Shown here: positions 1 through 6,975 of the stretch, in pieces
Numbering within the stretch: the first letter of the stretch is position 1
How the letters are laid out: every line of letters starts with the position of its first letter
Assembly (NCBI GenBank): GCA_027067895.1
Contig: JAMOUY010000218.1
Coordinates: 1-8,631, forward strand
DNA from: Acidobacteriota bacterium
GTDB lineage: Bacteria; Acidobacteriota; Holophagae; Thermotomaculales; Thermotomaculaceae
Length of the DNA stretch: 8,631 nt
Direction: 5' to 3'
The notes under the pieces: generated by a model
What the model was told of the DNA's origin: nothing
The model's database searches: none
The model's input: the letters and a program-made list of their open reading frames with translations, nothing else
Position numbers and translations under genes: made by a program

Positions 1-454
1 GGGTGCGAAAAGCGCAGACCACCTTGTGTACATAACCGACAAAGGCATTGACGCAATGGTTTCCAAAAACGTTGTCTTTGTTATGCTTCCGGGGACAACC
101 TTTTTCTTAATGTCCGATAAATACGCCCCTGCCAAAAAAATTGCTGAAAAGGGCGGGATTGTCGCACTTTCCACCGATTTTAACCCGGGTAGTTCATACA
201 CCCATTCAATGCCGATGATAATTACCCTTGCATGCTTGAAGATGGGATTGACAATAGAGCAGGCTATTAACGCCGCAACGATTAATGCCGCTTATTCCCT
301 TGACTTGCACAATAAAACAGGCTCAATCCACAAGGGCAAGCAGGCTGATTTGATTTTTCTTGATATTCCGTCATATAAATTTCTTGTTTACAATTACGGG
401 GTAAACCACATTACTTCGGTTGTTAAAAAGGGAAAGATTATTTTCCAAAAATAA
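1..454 (+). CDS. hutI: Imidazolonepropionase, C-terminal part (5' end outside window)
   Basis: The frame is open from the first base (first whole codon at position 2) and gives about 150 residues of the C-terminal half of imidazolonepropionase. This amidohydrolase-superfamily enzyme hydrolyses 4-imidazolone-5-propanoate to N-formimino-L-glutamate in cytoplasmic histidine degradation. Family signatures visible are GAKSADHL at the very start (His codon 20-22), LPGTTFFL, STDFNPGSS (the Asp at 176-178 matches the conserved metal-site Asp), ATINAAYSL and GSIHKGKQADLIFLD, the usual C-terminal composite-domain ending. A GTG at 26 falls inside the conserved SADHL-VYIT stretch and is not the true start. 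The gene ends two bases before a hairpin terminator and is convergent with the next gene. No other hut gene lies in the window. The family assignment is very secure; the missing N-terminus is due to the window edge. Confidence 0.95.
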   Translation, partial: GAKSADHLVYITDKGIDAMVSKNVVFVMLPGTTFFLMSDKYAPAKKIAEKGGIVALSTDFNPGSSYTHSMPMIITLACLKMGLTIEQAINAATINAAYSLDLHNKTGSIHKGKQADLIFLDIPSYKFLVYNYGVNHITSVVKKGKIIFQK

Positions 455-455
455 A

Positions 456-478
456 AAAAGGGGCTTTAAGCCCCTTTT
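456..478. terminator. Bidirectional intrinsic terminator between hutI and the 602-aa gene
   Basis: A near-perfect palindrome has arms AAAAGGGGC and GCCCCTTTT around the loop TTTAA (465-469). On the + strand it follows the hutI stop and ends in TTTT. On the - strand it follows the stop of the gene at 482-2290 and ends in seven Ts (complement of 453-459). It can therefore serve both convergent genes. Confidence 0.9.
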
Positions 479-481
479 GCT

Positions 482-2290
482 TTAATAATTCAATATGTTG
501 TTTCCTATTAAAGTTTTTTCAATATACTTTGTTCTGATTGTGGATGTGTTTATGGTTTCTACTTGTTGGCCTGTTATAAGGAACATTCCCCACAAACTAA
601 TCATTCCCGATACTTTATAAGGCATATAACTATATCCGTAAATGGTAGTGGGTTTTTTGTCTTTGATTTTTAACAGAATTTTTTTGCTGTTAAATCCCCA
701 GTAAATTGGAGAAGTAAATATTACCCATGTGATGTCGTAGTGTCCCGAAAACGCCCCTGTGAAATTTGAAAAAACACGCGAGCCTTTTTGAAGAAATGTG
801 TTGTTTAGAGGAACAACGGTAGCGTTTGAGAAGTTTGTGTCTGCATAAGGAACGGACATTGCGTAAAGAATATAATTTTGAGTGTCAATTGGGGAACCGT
901 CGCTAACCTTTACACCGAAAACACAGTAAATATGGTCGCCGTCTCCTATGGCGTCAAAGAATATGTTTTCAACGTCTTCGTTTACAGGCGATACGTCAAA
1001 TATCTGGTTTACAAGGGTTCCGCTTGAATTGTAAAATGCCATTTGCAACCTGTATTTATTTGCGCTTTTATAATTGAAAGCAATTCCCACCTTGTTGGAA
1101 TATTTAAAGGCTTTATAATACCTTGCCGTGGATGTCCAGGTGGCGTGTGTTGTTATGACTGAGCCGTCGCTGTCTTTTAAAACCTTGACAACGCCTTTAC
1201 CCAAATTATCGTCGTGGAATGCGATGATAATATTGCCGTCAAGAACCTGTCCCACAATGTTGTTGTTGTCAAGAGAAATCCATGAAGTATCGCAGGAACC
1301 TACTTCCGTTTCCCAAATAGTATTGCCTGTTTGAGAAACCTTTCTTACAAGAAATTTTCCGCCGGTATTTGAGCCGAGAAGAATTAAATTTTCTTTGTCT
1401 GAACTTGTAATAATATCATAAGCAAAAAGGTTTCCGTTTAATTCATACATTCCGAAATTATTGCCGTAAATTTTTCTGAGATAGTAATGCCTATTATTGT
1501 AAACAAATGTGAAATAGGAATTGTTTGTTGTTGTTATGCCTGCTTGGTAAAAGTTGCCATCAAAAAATTCCTCGTTAAAAACGGATTGTTCGGGCACTGT
1601 GTTTTGAGAGGGGGAAAACAGCAGTTTATCATTGTCGTTGCCTGAAATAACTATTCCGGTTATGGCAGGGTACTCTGTGGAAAAGATAACCGTATCCACT
1701 TCGTCAAAGTTGCCTAAACCAAGGAAAGTATCAAAAAAATCAACTACTTTAGTGTGAGGTTCCATAGCAAAGTCTTTGCTGACGACATTGGTTCCGTCTT
1801 TATATCCTTTGGCTGTTACCGAAATATTTTTATCCGTCCCGTTGAAAAGCGCGAATCCGCTCCAATTTAGTTGGTCATAATAATTGGACAAAGTCATTAC
1901 GGACTGCATGCTTAATTTATTGGGAAGCGAGAATTCCGCAGTTCCTCCGCCTAAATCTTCTTTTGCTATGTATCCAAGTCTCACTCTGACCGGATATGAT
2001 TTTGTCTCAAAGATTCCGCTTACTCCGCCAAGTTGTCGCAATGCAATTCTTAATTCTCTGTTTTTTGGAATAGCCCCTGTCTGAGTGTTTACCACATTGC
2101 CGTTGTCATCGTACAAGGTTAATTTATAGTGTGCGGGTCCGTGAAGTACCGGGTCAACAATGAGGTAAGTTTCCCATGCGTCGCTTGAAGCGTGAATATG
2201 AGGAAGATAAAAAACTTCCGAAAACGCCAGCACATTAAATAACAGGAAAAAAATCAAAGATACTTTTAATGCGGTGTTTCTAATGCTCAT
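482..2290 (-). CDS. Secreted protein with tandem beta-sandwich repeats and propeller-like C-terminus (paralog A)
   Basis: I do not recognise a named family. The 602-aa product starts at an ATG with an ideal ribosome site (AAGGAGGG, about 6 nt upstream). Residues 1 to about 24 form a Sec signal peptide: a basic start, a hydrophobic core SLIFFLLFNVLAF, then SE. Residues 27-120 and about 135-227 look like two copies of one beta-sandwich unit. W39-ETYLIVD with YDDNG at 60-64 is echoed 104 residues later by W143-SGFALFN and YKDG at 163-166. From about residue 240 to the end, repeating strand-turn-strand units such as FLVRKVSQTGNTIWETEV (313-330) resemble blades of a PQQ/WD-like beta-propeller. No catalytic motif, transmembrane anchor, LPXTG or type IX tail was seen. 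It is paralogous to the gene at 2443-4317, with the 19 residues 102-120 identical. It has its own promoter and terminator. A secreted or surface structural/binding role is inferred. Confidence 0.85.
   Translation of the reverse strand: MSIRNTALKVSLIFFLLFNVLAFSEVFYLPHIHASSDAWETYLIVDPVLHGPAHYKLTLYDDNGNVVNTQTGAIPKNRELRIALRQLGGVSGIFETKSYPVRVRLGYIAKEDLGGGTAEFSLPNKLSMQSVMTLSNYYDQLNWSGFALFNGTDKNISVTAKGYKDGTNVVSKDFAMEPHTKVVDFFDTFLGLGNFDEVDTVIFSTEYPAITGIVISGNDNDKLLFSPSQNTVPEQSVFNEEFFDGNFYQAGITTTNNSYFTFVYNNRHYYLRKIYGNNFGMYELNGNLFAYDIITSSDKENLILLGSNTGGKFLVRKVSQTGNTIWETEVGSCDTSWISLDNNNIVGQVLDGNIIIAFHDDNLGKGVVKVLKDSDGSVITTHATWTSTARYYKAFKYSNKVGIAFNYKSANKYRLQMAFYNSSGTLVNQIFDVSPVNEDVENIFFDAIGDGDHIYCVFGVKVSDGSPIDTQNYILYAMSVPYADTNFSNATVVPLNNTFLQKGSRVFSNFTGAFSGHYDITWVIFTSPIYWGFNSKKILLKIKDKKPTTIYGYSYMPYKVSGMISLWGMFLITGQQVETINTSTIRTKYIEKTLIGNNILNY
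1932..1987 (-). repeat. 56-bp DNA patch shared with paralog B (copy 1)
   Basis: Aligned without gaps to 3965-4020, 52 of 56 bases match. The four differences (AGA/AGG, CTT/CTC, TTA/TTG, ACT/ACC) are all synonymous. The patch encodes the identical segment RVRLGYIAKEDLGGGTAEF. Flanking parts of the two genes are visibly more diverged. Confidence 0.9.
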
Positions 2291-2357
2291 GATATCCCTC
2301 CTTGGGAAGTTTAAACGTTAATATAAAAGCCCGGTTGTTAAACAATTCTTTTGTTTT

Positions 2358-2385
2358 ACGATAAGCCTAAAAACGGATTTTGCAA
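2358..2385 (-). promoter_or_regulatory. Predicted promoter of paralog A
   Basis: Reading the minus strand, TTGCAA (2385-2380) could be the -35 box and TATCGT (2363-2358) a weak -10 box, with a 16-bp spacer. This would start transcription near 2351 and give a leader of about 60 nt. The assignment rests mainly on conservation: 2362-2390 matches 4374-4402, upstream of the paralog, at 24 of 29 positions, including the 12-mer TTTTTAGGCTTA. The leader also contains a perfect TTGTTAAACAA palindrome (2335-2345) of unknown meaning. Confidence 0.5.
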
Positions 2386-2386
2386 A

Positions 2387-2400
2387 GTGATTTTTTTCAT
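2387..2400. promoter_or_regulatory. CRP/FNR-like operator upstream of paralog A
   Basis: GTGA-N6-TCAT abuts the predicted -35 region. It matches the CRP-type TGTGA-N6-TCACA pattern imperfectly, with one arm degenerate. Its centre lies about 42.5 bp upstream of the predicted start, the spacing of class II CRP-type activation. The same element sits at the same spacing before paralog B. Confidence 0.4.
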
Positions 2401-2412
2401 TTTTAGGCGGTT

Positions 2413-2436
2413 AAAAAAGGGGGGACAAGCCCCCTT
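2413..2436 (-). terminator. Intrinsic terminator of paralog B
   Basis: On the minus strand, just after the stop codon at 2443, AAGGGGG and CCCCCTT form a stem (2430-2436 with 2417-2423) around a six-base loop. It runs into six Ts (complement of 2413-2418). It lies upstream of paralog A's promoter, so the two paralogs appear to be separately transcribed. Confidence 0.85.
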
Positions 2437-2442
2437 AAATTT

Positions 2443-4317
2443 TTAGAAATTTAACAAATCATAGCCAAATAGAGCCTTTATATTTACGTCAGTTATGATA
2501 TGTATCGGGTCAAAACTAAGATAATTGAACTTGGTGGAAATTGCGTAAATGCCTAAATCTGTCATCTCAATTCCCCAAATTGGGTAAGGCAGTTTTTTAA
2601 TAAAATATGCGTAATCAACCGGTGTGTTGTCGTCGTTTAAGTGGACAAGCATGGTCGTGCTTGTGTTTTCGTAGCCAAAATAAGGATAGGGACGGGTAAT
2701 AATTTGCAGTGTTTTGTTGTAACTTACTTTGTTTTTGTAATTTCTGCTAAAATTGTAAGAGTTAAACATAAAACAACTTGAACCGTGAATTAAGGATTCA
2801 TACAAGTCTGTCACTGTTGCGTTTGAGAAATTGGTATCCGTATCAAGGTTGATGGTTACAAGGTAAAGGTGATATTTTTTTATTCCCTTTGGCGTGCCAA
2901 AATCTACTCCTACTGCCATTATCATTTTGTTGCCTGCGACAAAAGTTCCGAAAATAACGTGGTCTTTGCCTGCGCTGTTCGGAATAGGCGATTGGCTGAA
3001 AATCTCTTTAACAGTATTCCCGTATTGGTCGTAAATCTTTACTTGCAGTTTATCCGTATAGTAAGCAAATGTTTCGGCAAAGTATTTTTGATTGTTGTTT
3101 TCATAGGCAATTATATCTCCGTATTTTATGGTATTTGTTAAAGCACCGTATTCCGACAGTTTTGAGCCGTTGGATGCGTCCAAATTGACAAGTGTTCCCT
3201 TGCTGTCGTTGTCTCCGTCTTTGTAGAATACATATACCTTTCCGTTAACTTCCACTCCCCTTATTTTGTCATCAAGAGGGTCTGCAAAAAACGGGGTGGA
3301 ATATTTTACTTTTCCTAAAACAGTCTGCCATTCATTGGTGTTATCTCCGGTAACATCAATTTTTACAACCTTAAAGTTGTCGCCTGAAACTCCAAACAGG
3401 TATATTGCATTTCCGTCGTTAGATGGGGCAAGATATTGAATTTTCATATTGTAATTAACAACGTTTTCAAAAATAGATTCTTTTATTCCGTAATCTTGCC
3501 ATGATATGTGGTAATAGTAGTCTTGTATGTCTGAAAGAAAAGTATGGTATTTGTTGTCTCCTAACGTGTAAACAATGTTTGTTGCATAGTGGTCGCCATC
3601 AATTTTTTCTGTGTGATTAATATAGTATTTCGGCATTAAGGGGGATGAAAACAGCAGTTTGTCGTTTTCTTTGCCTGAAATTACAACTCCGCAAAGGGCG
3701 GGATAGTTGGCTTCAATTGTTACTGAAACAATATCTTTAAAAGAATTAACTCCGAAAAAAGTATCAAAAAAGTTGACAATTTTTTGATAATGAGAAAGAG
3801 TTATTGTTTTTGTTGCCAATTCCCGTTCTTCCGAATATGCGGTAAGTTTTATTTCCACATCTTTATCAGTTGCATTCCACAGTGCAAAGCCCGACCATGT
3901 GAGTTTGTCATAGTAGTTTGACGTATTCATTAAAAGCCTTTTTGAGAGTTTTGTAGGGGGGGCAAATTCCGCGGTTCCTCCGCCCAAATCTTCTTTTGCT
4001 ATGTATCCGAGCCTCACTCTCAAATTTGAACTTCCCGTATAAACCATTGCGGCAACGGCCCCTATGTTTCTGAGGAATATTGTTTTATTGTTGTATGGAT
4101 TTATTGTAAAGTTTTCCTTTCTGATGAGGTAACCGTCTTGGTCGTAGTAGTAGATACTTCCGTCAAGTGTGCTATTTACTGAATTGTCCAGAACAAGATA
4201 TGTTTCCCATGAGTCGCTTCCCGTGTGAATATGCGGGATGTAGTAAACGTAAGCATAGGTGTAGCCTGCGAAAAAAATAAAAAAACACAAGTAAAAAAAT
4301 AATTTTCTAAAATTCAT
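2443..4317 (-). CDS. Secreted protein with tandem beta-sandwich repeats and propeller-like C-terminus (paralog B)
   Basis: No named family was recognised. The 624-aa product has a Sec signal peptide (MNFRK, then the hydrophobic stretch LFFYLCFFIFFAGYT; cleavage likely near residue 22). Two beta-sandwich-like units follow: W37-ETYLVLD with YDQDG at 58-62, and W141-SGFALWN with Y161, the same 104-residue offset as in paralog A. The repetitive C-terminal half has units such as FKVVKIDVTGDNTNEWQTVL (315-334) and LQVKIYDQYGNTVKEIF (424-440), suggesting a beta-propeller. Shared blocks with A include YIPHIH/YLPHIH, residues 100-118, FFDTF (183-187), VVISGKENDKLLFS and DTNFSNATV (494-502). The start is fixed by AGGAGG 6 nt before the ATG; an overlapping ATG at 4321 gives only four codons. 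A C7 tract interrupts codons 119-121. The protein is probably exported or surface-exposed; its function is unknown. Confidence 0.85.
   Translation of the reverse strand: MNFRKLFFYLCFFIFFAGYTYAYVYYIPHIHTGSDSWETYLVLDNSVNSTLDGSIYYYDQDGYLIRKENFTINPYNNKTIFLRNIGAVAAMVYTGSSNLRVRLGYIAKEDLGGGTAEFAPPTKLSKRLLMNTSNYYDKLTWSGFALWNATDKDVEIKLTAYSEERELATKTITLSHYQKIVNFFDTFFGVNSFKDIVSVTIEANYPALCGVVISGKENDKLLFSSPLMPKYYINHTEKIDGDHYATNIVYTLGDNKYHTFLSDIQDYYYHISWQDYGIKESIFENVVNYNMKIQYLAPSNDGNAIYLFGVSGDNFKVVKIDVTGDNTNEWQTVLGKVKYSTPFFADPLDDKIRGVEVNGKVYVFYKDGDNDSKGTLVNLDASNGSKLSEYGALTNTIKYGDIIAYENNNQKYFAETFAYYTDKLQVKIYDQYGNTVKEIFSQSPIPNSAGKDHVIFGTFVAGNKMIMAVGVDFGTPKGIKKYHLYLVTINLDTDTNFSNATVTDLYESLIHGSSCFMFNSYNFSRNYKNKVSYNKTLQIITRPYPYFGYENTSTTMLVHLNDDNTPVDYAYFIKKLPYPIWGIEMTDLGIYAISTKFNYLSFDPIHIITDVNIKALFGYDLLNF
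3956..3962 (-). repeat. C7 homopolymer inside paralog B reading frame
   Basis: Seven Gs on the + strand are seven Cs in the coding strand, spanning Ala119-Pro120-Pro121. Paralog A has no such tract at the same point (its residues there are Ser-Leu-Pro). A one-base slip would shift the frame about a fifth of the way into the protein. Confidence 0.9.
3965..4020 (-). repeat. 56-bp DNA patch shared with paralog A (copy 2)
   Basis: This is the partner of 1932-1987 (52 of 56 identical, all changes synonymous). It encodes residues 100-118 of paralog B. The C7 tract starts two bases beyond its 3' coding end. Confidence 0.9.
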
Positions 4318-4369
4318 TCATTTCCTCCTCTTAGATTTTAATTTTATTCAGAAAATATACTTGCTTTAT

Positions 4370-4397
4370 AATTTAAGCCTAAAAAAAAATTTTTCAA
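4370..4397 (-). promoter_or_regulatory. Predicted promoter of paralog B, with T9 spacer tract
   Basis: On the minus strand, TTGAAA (4397-4392) serves as the -35 box and TAAATT (4375-4370) as a weak -10 box. The 16-bp spacer contains nine consecutive Ts (complement of 4381-4389). The predicted start is near 4363, giving a leader of about 45 nt with a strong GAGGAGG site. The element 4374-4402 is conserved upstream of paralog A (24 of 29), but there the T9 is TCCG followed by five Ts. Confidence 0.55.
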
Positions 4398-4398
4398 G

Positions 4399-4412
4399 GT
4401 GAGATTTGTCAC
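4399..4412. promoter_or_regulatory. CRP/FNR-like operator upstream of paralog B
   Basis: GTGAGATTTGTCAC is a perfect GTGA-N6-TCAC palindrome, the core of CRP-type sites. It ends one base before the -35 hexamer. Its centre is about 42.5 bp upstream of the predicted start, which fits class II activation. The regulator is not in the window. A chance palindrome is possible, but its position is conserved before paralog A. Confidence 0.5.
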
Positions 4413-4466
4413 TTTTTACGTTTGTGGAATATTTAACTTGTTAAAACTTGATTTATATCACATTGT

Positions 4467-5639
4467 TTATTTGCTTGAAACAGTATTTAGGTACCATGCG
4501 TAGAGTTTTTCTATGCCTTTTTCAAGAGATGTTTTGTGTTTCCAGCCTAACGAATGCAGTGTTGAAACGTCGGTTAATTTTCTGAAAGTGCCGTCGGGTT
4601 TTGAGGTGTTGAAAAAAAGGTTGCCTTTAAATCCGACAATATTTTTTATTGTTTCCGCAAGTTGTTTGATAGAAATGTCTTCGCCTGTCCCTATGTTTAT
4701 GTGGGTGTTTCTGATTTCTTTTTTTGCATATTCTTTCGGGTCGGTGTAATCGTTGATTTCGGGGAATTTTAGTTTCACTATGTCTTTAAAGTCGGTTTTT
4801 TCCATTAAAAAAACACATGCGTCAGCCATGTCTTCCGACCATAGAAATTCCCTTTTCGGTTTTCCGCTTCCCCAAATTTCAACGAAAATTGTGCCGTTGT
4901 CTTCGGTAATTCCGTATTTTTTCAAAATATTTAAAATTTCGGTTTGAGTGTTTTTCCCAGAAATTCCTTCAATCGGATTTTTGTTTAAATCTTTTTTTAT
5001 CTCTTCCCAGTTTTTTTCTTCAAGCGCTTTGCCCAAGTGTATTTTTCTCAGCAAAGCGGGCAAAACGTGGGATTTTTCAAGGTCAAAGTTGTCGTTGTAC
5101 CCGTAAAGGTTTGTGGGCATTACGGAAATAAAATTTGTCCCGTATTGCAGGTTGTAACTTTCGCACATCTTTATTCCGGAAATTTTTGCTATTGCATAAG
5201 GCTCGTTTGTAAATTCAAGAATGTCTGTTAAAAGGTATTCTTCCTTTATCGGCTGGGGGCAGTTTTTCGGATAAATGCAGGTGCTTCCCAGAAAAAGAAG
5301 TTTTTTAACCCCGAATTTGTATGAATTGTGAATTACGTTGTTTTGTATTTGAAGATTGGTATGGATAAATTCCGCTCTGTAAACATTGTTTGCCCAAATT
5401 CCGCCGACTTTTGCCGCAGCTAAAAAAACGTAATCGGGTTTTGTTGTTTCAAAGAGTTTTTCCGTTTCTCTTTGGTTTGTCAAATCTGTTTTAATCCAGT
5501 TTATTTCGTTGTCGTTGGGATTTTTCGTGTGATAAGTGGCGGTTAAGTCGGTATATCCCTTTTCTTTCAGTTTGCGTAGAATGGCGCTTCCCACAAGCCC
5601 GCTTCCGCCTGCGACAAGTATTTTTCCGCCTTTATCCAT
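4467..5639 (-). CDS. fcl: GDP-L-fucose synthase (long form)
   Basis: This NADPH-dependent SDR enzyme converts GDP-4-keto-6-deoxy-D-mannose to GDP-L-fucose by 3,5-epimerisation and 4-reduction in the cytoplasm. Visible are the Rossmann motif GGSGLVG (11-17), catalytic Ser119 and Cys121 in GSTCIYP, Tyr148-x3-Lys152 in EPYAIAK, His191 in SHVLPALLRK, GSGKPKREFLWSEDMADA (257-274) and the C-terminal NIGTGEDISIKQLAE and SKPDGTFRKL blocks. At 390 aa it is about 70 residues longer than the E. coli enzyme, through an insertion near 203-250 and another near 284-310. Similar insertions are known to me from Bacteroidetes-type Fcl proteins. The start ATG has AAGAGG about 8 nt upstream, overlapping the gmd stop. 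The 12-nt gap indicates one operon with translational coupling. I see no clear intrinsic terminator after it, so some read-through into paralog B is possible. Confidence 0.93.
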   Translation of the reverse strand: MDKGGKILVAGGSGLVGSAILRKLKEKGYTDLTATYHTKNPNDNEINWIKTDLTNQRETEKLFETTKPDYVFLAAAKVGGIWANNVYRAEFIHTNLQIQNNVIHNSYKFGVKKLLFLGSTCIYPKNCPQPIKEEYLLTDILEFTNEPYAIAKISGIKMCESYNLQYGTNFISVMPTNLYGYNDNFDLEKSHVLPALLRKIHLGKALEEKNWEEIKKDLNKNPIEGISGKNTQTEILNILKKYGITEDNGTIFVEIWGSGKPKREFLWSEDMADACVFLMEKTDFKDIVKLKFPEINDYTDPKEYAKKEIRNTHINIGTGEDISIKQLAETIKNIVGFKGNLFFNTSKPDGTFRKLTDVSTLHSLGWKHKTSLEKGIEKLYAWYLNTVSSK

Positions 5640-5651
5640 TTCTCAAGCCTC

Positions 5652-6839
5652 TTATAATTCGCAACTTTTGGGAATTTCAAATCCGCATTTTTTGAGTATT
5701 ACCTCTTTGTAATTTTTTTCCAAGTCGTTTTGCACCATGTCTTTGACTAAATCGTCAACCGTGTGTTTGGGTTCCCAGCCTAATTTTTCCTTTGCCTTTG
5801 AATAGTCTCCCACAAGTATGTCAATTTCGGCAGGTCGGAAATATTTCGGGTCAACATGAATTATAGCCTCTCCCACAAGGCTTTTAGCATAATCTATGAT
5901 TTGCTCAATATGCTCGGTGTATTCAACATTTGCTTTTTTTAGTTTTTTGGAAAGAACGGTTTCGTTCACGGATGTGATAATTCCTTTTTCATTTTCGTGT
6001 TTTCCGGTGAATTCTATCTCAACTCCCAGTTCCAAGAAAGATTTGCGGGCAAATTCCCTTACTTCCGAGGTTTTTCCGGTTGCAAGAACAAAATCTTCCG
6101 GTTTGTCCTGCTGTAAAATAAGCCACATTCCCTTTACGTAATCCTTGGCGTGTCCCCAGTCTCTCTTTGCGCTTAAATTTCCGAGATAAAGTTTTTTATC
6201 AAGTCCAAGCAGAATTCTTGCCGCTCCTCTTGTTATTTTTCTTGTAACAAAGGTTTCTCCTCTGATAGGGGATTCGTGGTTAAATAAAATCCCGTTGCAT
6301 GCAAACAGTCCGTATGCTTCCCTGTAATTTACCGTAATCCAGTATGCGTATAACTTTGCCACGCCGTACGGACTTCTCGGGTAAAATGGTGTTTTTTCGT
6401 TTTGCGGAATTTCCTGAACCTTTCCGTAAAGTTCGGAAGTTGAAGCCTGATAAATTTTTATTTTGTCTTTTAATCCCAAAAGCCTCACCGCTTCAAGGAT
6501 TCTAAGTGTTCCAAGCCCGTCGCAGTTTGCGGTGTATTCGGGCTGTTCAAATGAAACACCTACGTGAGACTGTGCTCCCAAGTTGTAAATCTCGTCAGGT
6601 TTAATCTCTTTTATTATCTTTGTTAGGCTTAATCCGTCCGTTAAATCCCCGTAATGAAGGAAAAAATTTACATTATCTTCGTGCGGGTCTTTATATAAAT
6701 GGTCTATTCTTTCGGTATTGAAAAGAGAACTTCTTCTCTTTATTCCGTGAACTTCATATCCTTTTTCAAGCAGAAACTCGGCAAGGTATGCTCCGTCCTG
6801 CCCTGTAATTCCGGTTATAAGCGCTTTTTTCTTACCCAT
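5652..6839 (-). CDS. gmd: GDP-mannose 4,6-dehydratase
   Basis: The enzyme removes water from GDP-D-mannose to give GDP-4-keto-6-deoxy-D-mannose, the committed step toward GDP-L-fucose and related deoxysugars. The NADP-binding motif is G10-x2-G13-x2-G16 in [12 protein letters not shown]. Residues T134, S135 and E136 in QASTSELYG, with Y158-x3-K162 in SPYGVAK, form the catalytic set. Also visible are [49 protein letters not shown] and KLGWEPK. At 395 aa it is longer than the usual 345-375. The excess is an insertion around 286-324, between NEKG and VDPKYFRP. The start gives the canonical [10 protein letters not shown] end and is preceded by a GGGGGG ribosome site only 4 nt away. An overlapping ATG four bases upstream opens only a three-codon frame. 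It is the first gene of the gmd-fcl operon. Confidence 0.95.
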   Translation of the reverse strand: MGKKKALITGITGQDGAYLAEFLLEKGYEVHGIKRRSSLFNTERIDHLYKDPHEDNVNFFLHYGDLTDGLSLTKIIKEIKPDEIYNLGAQSHVGVSFEQPEYTANCDGLGTLRILEAVRLLGLKDKIKIYQASTSELYGKVQEIPQNEKTPFYPRSPYGVAKLYAYWITVNYREAYGLFACNGILFNHESPIRGETFVTRKITRGAARILLGLDKKLYLGNLSAKRDWGHAKDYVKGMWLILQQDKPEDFVLATGKTSEVREFARKSFLELGVEIEFTGKHENEKGIITSVNETVLSKKLKKANVEYTEHIEQIIDYAKSLVGEAIIHVDPKYFRPAEIDILVGDYSKAKEKLGWEPKHTVDDLVKDMVQNDLEKNYKEVILKKCGFEIPKSCEL

Positions 6840-6914
6840 TCATCCCCCCATCTGAAATGATGTTTGACGGATTTTGTATTTGCAAAAGGCGAATCTTTCA
6901 ATCTTTTTCCTTGT

Positions 6915-6941
6915 ATCTTAACTGCTATAAAAAAATTACAA
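6915..6941 (-). promoter_or_regulatory. Weak candidate promoter of gmd-fcl
   Basis: On the minus strand, TTGTAA (6941-6936) and TAAGAT (6920-6915) are separated by 15 bp, or 16 bp if AAGATA is used. The leader would be about 70 nt. Both hexamers deviate from consensus and the spacer is short, so this is only the best visible candidate. Confidence 0.3.
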
Positions 6942-6975
6942 AATCCCTCTTAATTTTTTTGCCAAAAAATATTTT

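Noticed and set aside
2335..2345. Perfect palindrome TTGTTAAACAA in the leader of paralog A
   Set aside because: It is short and AT-rich, has no counterpart before paralog B, and is insufficient alone to call an operator.
6832..6843. Mini-ORF ATG AAT GGG TAA overlapping the gmd start (similar ATGAATG at paralog B, 4315-4321)
   Set aside because: The upstream ATGs are 0-2 nt from the ribosome site, too close for initiation, and the true starts give proper N-termini. The shared ATGAATG is probably coincidence.
6872..6887. TTTTG-N6-CAAAA inverted repeat in the gmd leader
   Set aside because: Five-base AT-rich arms are expected by chance in this composition; there is no second copy at a comparable site.
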